From Rhodocyclaceae bacterium (GTDB lineage Bacteria; Pseudomonadota; Gammaproteobacteria; Burkholderiales; Rhodocyclaceae): DNA of 64,000 nucleotides. The notes beneath the pieces were generated by a model. That model did no database searches. It worked only from the letters and a program-made list of their open reading frames with translations, and was not told the DNA's origin. Positions 59,936 through 64,000 of the stretch are shown one piece after another (within the stretch, counting starts at the first letter, position 1; every line of letters begins with the position of its first letter). The position numbers were made by a program, and so were the translations under genes. The stretch lies in contig JADKHX010000003.1 of the NCBI GenBank assembly GCA_016721505.1, forward strand, positions 558,001-622,000, in the 5' to 3' direction.

Positions 59936-60077
59936 AGTTGGTGCTGATGAAACAAAGGCAAAATCAGAAACTACCAGCGACAAGACGGTCGCGCAAAATA
60001 CGAGCTCTGCATGTCTTGGATTCCGCTTCGCGGGGTGACAGCTCTGCGTCGTCGCGGGTGGCGACACGCTTTCATAC
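59936..60077 (-). repeat. Dispersed repeat, long form (complete)
   Basis: Starts with AGTTGGTGCTGATGAAACAA, carries the roughly 110-bp insert shared with 27531-27655, and ends with the far conserved end GGCGACACGCTTTCATA. The insert holds a nested hairpin-like part, TTCCGCTTCGCGGGGTGACA, similar to common dRS3-like repeats of betaproteobacteria. Confidence 0.78.
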
Positions 60078-60081
60078 AGCC

Positions 60082-61236
60082 TTAACGATCAATCAAATCC
60101 GCGTTCAACTGCGCCACATTTGTCACGCCCGTCAGCGCCATGGCGACTTCCATTTCGCGTTTGAATACCGCGAGCAAATCGCTCACTCCTGCTTGGCCGC
60201 GGGCGGCGTTGGCCCAGACCCAAGGGCGACCGATTAGCACGGCGCGGGCGCCTAAGGCCAGGGCTTTGACGACATCAATTCCGCTGCGCACCCCACCGTC
60301 CATCAGGACTTCGGCTTTGTCGCCGACTGCGGCTGCTACCTCAGGTAATTTTGAGATGCCGGATGCAGCGGTATCGAGTTGACGTCCACCGTGATTGGAA
60401 ACGATCACACCATCAGCGCCCGCCGCCACGGCGGCTATTGCGTCATCAGCTTCGAGAATACCTTTAATGATTAATTTACCCGGCCAAATGCCGCGCAGCC
60501 ATTCGATATCTTTCCAGGTCACCGAGCAATCAAATTGGGCATTGAGCCATTTTTTGTAGGCTTCCATGTCGGTCGGGTTGGCCACCATATCTTCAAGGTT
60601 GCCAAAGGAATGCGGTTTGCCAAAAACGCCTACATCGGCAACCCAAATTGGATGGGTTGCAATTTGCCATGCCGACGCAGCGCGAGCGCGCAAACTATGG
60701 CCACCCATACCATTGCGGGCATCGCGGTGGCGCATCCCGGCGATCGGCAGGTCGACAGTGAATACGAGGGTGGTGCAACCAGCAGCCTGCGCGCGCGTCA
60801 ACATATCGCGGACAATGCCGCGATCGCGAATCATATAGAGCTGAAACCAAAATGGCTTTGATGATGCGGCAGCGACTTCTTCGAGCGGGCAAATTCCCAC
60901 CGTAGATAAGGTGAATGGCACGCCAGCGGCGTTGGCGGCGCGCACGCCTTGCACCTCGCCGCGCCGCGCCATCAAACCGGCCATGCCGACCGGCGCAAGG
61001 ATGACAGGCATGCTCGCGGCTTCGCCAGCGATGGTGGTTGCGGTGCTGATGTTGGAAACATCGCGCATCACCCGTTGCTTTAATTTCAGGCGTTGAAAAT
61101 CAGCGATGTTGGCGGCCATCGTCAATTCGTCATTTGCGCCACCATCGATGTAATCGAACAAAAATCTAGGCAGGCGTTTTTCGGCGAGGCGGCGATAGTC
61201 GAGCGGGGTGACTGGTGCGACGTTTAGGGTTCCCAT
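60082..61236 (-). CDS. FMN-dependent alpha-hydroxy-acid dehydrogenase (LldD-like)
   Basis: 384 residues. The FMN barrel has FLFDYIDGGANDE at its start, LILAPVG-like LAPVGMAG, the catalytic His in VIVSNHGGRQLD, and EVLMDGGVRSGIDVVKALALGARAVLIGRPW near the end. It oxidises an (S)-2-hydroxy acid such as L-lactate, passing electrons to the quinone pool. Exact substrate (lactate, mandelate or other) is not clear. GAGGCAG precedes the ATG. It lies 30 bp after an FAD-linked 2-hydroxyacid dehydrogenase gene, so the two probably form an operon. Confidence 0.9.
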   Translation of the reverse strand: MGTLNVAPVTPLDYRRLAEKRLPRFLFDYIDGGANDELTMAANIADFQRLKLKQRVMRDVSNISTATTIAGEAASMPVILAPVGMAGLMARRGEVQGVRAANAAGVPFTLSTVGICPLEEVAAASSKPFWFQLYMIRDRGIVRDMLTRAQAAGCTTLVFTVDLPIAGMRHRDARNGMGGHSLRARAASAWQIATHPIWVADVGVFGKPHSFGNLEDMVANPTDMEAYKKWLNAQFDCSVTWKDIEWLRGIWPGKLIIKGILEADDAIAAVAAGADGVIVSNHGGRQLDTAASGISKLPEVAAAVGDKAEVLMDGGVRSGIDVVKALALGARAVLIGRPWVWANAARGQAGVSDLLAVFKREMEVAMALTGVTNVAQLNADLIDR

Positions 61237-61266
61237 AATTTCTGCCTCTATCTCCGTTAATGCGCG

Positions 61267-62643
61267 TCAGAAAATCTTGCCCGGATTGAGTATCGACTTC
61301 GGGTCAAGCGTTGCTTTTATGCTGCGCATTATGGCAATTTCTGTCTCGCTTCGACTAATTGAGAGGTAAGGTTTTTTCTCCAGCCCGATGCCGTGTTCGG
61401 CCGAAACAGAGCCACCGAATGCGGCCAGTGGTTGATATACCAGCGCTTCTATTTTCGGACGCATAGCGAAATAGTCTTGTGGCTTTACTTGAACTACGAT
61501 GTGCAAATTGCCATCGCCCAAATGACCGAATATCCACAACTTATGTTCGCTGATTTGTGCTGTCAAAGTCCGCGCTAAATCTTCGGTGTAGCGCTCCATT
61601 GCATCAATCGGCAATGAAATATCGAAAACCACCGGCAGCCCGCCTTGCATGGATTGTCCGACGTCGTCGCGCAACGACCAGAAATCATGGCAGTCGGCAT
61701 CCGATTGCGAAATTGCTGCATCGAGTATCAGTTCCTGCTCCATCGCGGATTCCAGTGCCGCGTTAAAGCGTGCCGTGTCTGATTCTCGTGCCGCGCCCTG
61801 ACTTTCTATCAGTACGTAGTAGGGATAGTCCTGCGCGATGGGTGGTCTGCCCTTGGCTGGTGCAGTAGTGACTAAGCGATAGAAAGATTGCCACATCGCT
61901 TCAAACGCCGACAGTGTGCCGCCGAGCGAGCGATCCATGTGCTTCAACAATTTACCCATCGCCGCAAAATTTGGCACGGCGACTAAAGCCATGTTTTGGC
62001 CGACAGGTTTTTCACGCAAGCGCAACACCAAGCGCGTGATGATGCCCAGCGTGCCCTCCGAGCCAATAAACAAATGCTTCAAATCATAGCCAGTGTTATT
62101 TTTTATCAGATGATTCAGCGATGAAAGTATTGTGCCGTCGGCCAGCACTACTTCCAACCCGAGCACCATATCGCGCGTCATGCCATAGCGAATCACCCTG
62201 TTGCCACCGGCATTTGTGGCCGCATTGCCGCCGATAGTGGCCGATCCGCGAGCGCCCAAGTCAAGCGGGAAACTCAAGTCGTGCGCGTCCGCCGCTTCTT
62301 GCAAAGTTTGCAAAATCACACCGGCTTGTACCGTCGCAGTGCGCTGACGCGGATTGATGTCCTCGATTTGATACATATGTTCCAGCGACAAAATAACTTG
62401 ATCTGACGCTGCATCGCTCGCGTGTACCAGACCAGTCAAGCCTCCTTGCGTCACTACCGAAACATCGTGCGCATGACACCAACGCATCACTTGCGAGACT
62501 TCATCGGTTGTCTTCGGACGCACTAGCGCAGCGGCCTTGAGGCTGTCAGGTCGCCATGCGCCAGCAGAACGTTTGGCCACTTCAGCCGCGTCAAGCACAT
62601 TGTTATCGCCGACGATTGCGCGCAGCGCTACTATCATTTTCAT
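61267..62643 (-). CDS. FAD-linked 2-hydroxyacid dehydrogenase (GlcD/D-LDH/D2HGDH type)
   Basis: 458 residues. An FAD-binding PCMH domain (RPKTTDEVSQVMRWCHAHDVSVVTQGG, GGNAATNAGGNRVIRYGMTRDM, FIGSEGTLGIITRLVLRL) and a C-terminal part with FGHLGDGNLHI and SAEHGIGLEKKPYL. The group includes D-lactate, glycolate (GlcD) and D-2-hydroxyglutarate dehydrogenases. No GlcE/GlcF genes follow, so a single-chain D-lactate or D-2-hydroxyglutarate enzyme is more likely than glycolate oxidase. AGGAG is directly before the ATG. Confidence 0.9.
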   Translation of the reverse strand: MKMIVALRAIVGDNNVLDAAEVAKRSAGAWRPDSLKAAALVRPKTTDEVSQVMRWCHAHDVSVVTQGGLTGLVHASDAASDQVILSLEHMYQIEDINPRQRTATVQAGVILQTLQEAADAHDLSFPLDLGARGSATIGGNAATNAGGNRVIRYGMTRDMVLGLEVVLADGTILSSLNHLIKNNTGYDLKHLFIGSEGTLGIITRLVLRLREKPVGQNMALVAVPNFAAMGKLLKHMDRSLGGTLSAFEAMWQSFYRLVTTAPAKGRPPIAQDYPYYVLIESQGAARESDTARFNAALESAMEQELILDAAISQSDADCHDFWSLRDDVGQSMQGGLPVVFDISLPIDAMERYTEDLARTLTAQISEHKLWIFGHLGDGNLHIVVQVKPQDYFAMRPKIEALVYQPLAAFGGSVSAEHGIGLEKKPYLSISRSETEIAIMRSIKATLDPKSILNPGKIF

Positions 62644-62724
62644 AGCTCCTAGCCGTTGTTCGTAGCAAAGTTGGAACGACTAACAAACAAAATAAAGGCA
62701 AATTTATTTACCCCCCACTCCCCG

Positions 62725-62744
62725 CCCCTCGCTCGGGCGAGGGG
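62725..62744. other. GC-rich hairpin after the ThDP-enzyme gene
   Basis: CCCCTCGC-TCGG-GCGAGGGG is a perfect hairpin in the 152-bp gap, with C/G-rich flanks. It resembles widespread GC-rich bacterial repeats and is unlike the main repeat family. No T-tract follows in either direction. Confidence 0.5.
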
Positions 62745-62795
62745 GATATTTCGCCTCGCCGATTGTCACGAGGTTTTCTATTCCATGTATTTTGA

Positions 62796-64000
62796 CTAAC
62801 ACATCACTTCAATCAAACGCGGGCCACGCGTCTTCATCGCCGATTCATACTGCGCTGCAAATTCTTCGGCAGTCGTGGCGCGGCTGGCTTCCATGCCAAA
62901 GCCGTTGGCGATTTGCACCCAATTCATTTCCGGATGGTGTAAATCGAGCATCGACAAAGCTTTGGGTCCAGCACCGATAGCTCCGACGCGTTGCAGTTCA
63001 ATATTCAAAATTGCATACGAGCGATTGGCGTAAATCACCACTGTGATATCGAGGTTTTCGCGCACCATCGTCCATAGCGCTTGCACGGTGTAGGCTGCAC
63101 CGCCGTCGCCGTGAGGGCAGACGATTTTGCGATCCGGCGCAGCGATTGCCGCACCGATAGCAAGCGGTAGACCTAACCCGATCGACCCACCGGTCAAGGA
63201 CAGATGTGTATGCGGACGCGCGCGACCAAGATTCATCAACAGCGGTAACCCCGAAGTTGCTGACTCATCGGCGAAGATCACGTTTTCTGGAGTCAGGTTT
63301 GCAATTATCTGTGCCGCGCTCATGGCGTTCAAACCACCACTTGGCATAGCGGGTAAATCGAGCGGCACGCGGATTGGCGATTTCGCCGGCGCACCAAGCG
63401 CGTCGGCAAGATTCTTTAGCGCTTCTGCGCCATTTTCGTGGGGCAGTGAAAGATAGCTGTATTCACATCCTTCCGGCGCACACCAGCTGGGCTTGCCCGG
63501 ATAGGCGAAAAACGATACGAGCGGCTTTGCACCGACCAAAATGATGCGATCAATGCCGGTGAGATAGGCAACGATTTGTTCAGCGAAATATGGAATCCGC
63601 TCCACCGGTACACGCCCCGCGCCAAGCTCGGTGACGGCGGCAAAGGTATCGCAAAACAAGCGCACTCCGGTTTTCGCTTGCACCCGTCCGGCGGCCTCCA
63701 AGCCTTCGCCCAAGAGCGCTTTGCCGCTCAACAACATGGCAGTCTTTTTGCCTGCGGCGTTGCCATCGCTAATCAGCTTGGCGACTTGTTCTATCGTCTC
63801 GACGCTGACCACCGACGGACCTATGTCGTCCAATTTTTCCGAGGCGCGACTGGCTTCATTCCATGCGGTATCGGCTGGCAGTATCAGCGTCGCTACACCA
63901 CCCGGCGCAGAGCGCGCAGCTTGCACGGCACGCGCTGCATCGCCGGCCACGGTCTTCGAATTTTTTGATTCACATATCCACGAAGAAACCGGTCGCGCGA
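62796..64000 (-). CDS. ThDP-dependent acetolactate synthase-like enzyme (5' partial)
   Basis: The frame is open to the right edge, with the family-like SSWICESKNSKTVAGDAARA just inside the edge, so the N-terminal third lies outside. Visible parts: the middle domain and the C-terminal ThDP domain with PHGDGGAAYTVQALW and YANRSYAILNIE (the GDG...N cofactor motif). It belongs to the acetolactate synthase/benzoylformate decarboxylase superfamily. As it sits with two 2-hydroxyacid dehydrogenases, a role in 2-oxoacid decarboxylation or carboligation is plausible. It cannot be the branched-chain IlvB for certain, since no small subunit is adjacent. Confidence 0.88.
   Translation of the reverse strand, partial: ARPVSSWICESKNSKTVAGDAARAVQAARSAPGGVATLILPADTAWNEASRASEKLDDIGPSVVSVETIEQVAKLISDGNAAGKKTAMLLSGKALLGEGLEAAGRVQAKTGVRLFCDTFAAVTELGAGRVPVERIPYFAEQIVAYLTGIDRIILVGAKPLVSFFAYPGKPSWCAPEGCEYSYLSLPHENGAEALKNLADALGAPAKSPIRVPLDLPAMPSGGLNAMSAAQIIANLTPENVIFADESATSGLPLLMNLGRARPHTHLSLTGGSIGLGLPLAIGAAIAAPDRKIVCPHGDGGAAYTVQALWTMVRENLDITVVIYANRSYAILNIELQRVGAIGAGPKALSMLDLHHPEMNWVQIANGFGMEASRATTAEEFAAQYESAMKTRGPRLIEVMC

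Noticed and set aside
1..64000. rRNA, tRNA, CRISPR, phage or transposase genes
   Set aside because: None could be recognised on either strand.

Overview
The window reads as a continuous chromosomal segment of a betaproteobacterium, probably of the Burkholderiales or a related order. This is inferred from gene order and family content: coaBC-dut, clpS-clpA beside a divergent cold-shock gene, exbB-exbD-lpxK-trm112-kdsB-adk, a paired cyanophycin synthetase locus with its DUF1854 and ABC partners, and STM0539/DUF2145 proteins. No rRNA, tRNA, CRISPR array, phage module, transposase or integrase was seen. Coding density is high and most genes are ordinary housekeeping or metabolic genes. Two genes run off the ends: coaBC at the left and a ThDP-dependent enzyme at the right.

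Layout. 1-1.4 kb: end of coaBC and dut. 1.5-5.5 kb: glyoxylate shunt (aceB, a LysR regulator, aceA with a clear sigma-70 promoter and a palindromic operator). 5.7-9.5 kb: rraA, clpA, clpS, a cold-shock gene. 9.6-10.7 kb: rluE and a DUF192 protein. 10.7-18.5 kb: cyanophycin block (DUF1854 protein, zinc-ribbon ABC exporter, CphA', CphA). 18.6-22.5 kb: a membrane protein, xseA, and a cysteine-rich HTH regulator coupled to an MFS transporter. 22.6-26.4 kb: exbB/exbD, lpxK, trm112-like, kdsB, adk. 26.4-31.2 kb: a pyrophosphate-energy block with two phosphofructokinases and an H+-pumping pyrophosphatase. 31.3-46.4 kb: exported or envelope proteins (gamma-glutamyltransferase, thioesterase, TonB-like plus ankyrin lipoprotein, secreted methyltransferase-like protein, amidase, FecR/DUF6600 protein, membrane ankyrin protein). 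46.5-57.1 kb: MFS transporter, lipoprotein, cytochrome c/PQQ-propeller protein, alkylsulfatase, M28 peptidase, propeller lipoprotein, Fe-alcohol dehydrogenase. 57.2-59.9 kb: an HTH regulator divergent from three uncharacterised envelope genes. 60.1-64 kb: FMN 2-hydroxyacid dehydrogenase, FAD-linked dehydrogenase and the partial ThDP enzyme.

The most striking non-gene signal is a dispersed, modular repeat found at least 13 times, nearly always just after a stop codon. It has conserved ends (GACAGCGTGTG and CAGCACCAACTGGC) and a variable middle of nothing, about 23 bp, twice 23 bp, or about 110 bp. Two further near-perfect cores lie inside reading frames (lpxK and the PQQ-propeller gene). One copy is part of a longer duplication of the 3' end of an MFS gene, and the two copies bracket the ankyrin gene at 44.3-46.3 kb, which looks like an acquired segment.

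Functionally the genes suggest a heterotroph that grows on C2 or fatty-acid carbon (glyoxylate shunt), stores nitrogen as cyanophycin, recovers pyrophosphate energy (PPi-type PFK with K+-independent H+-PPase), oxidises 2-hydroxy acids, and invests heavily in secreted and periplasmic enzymes.
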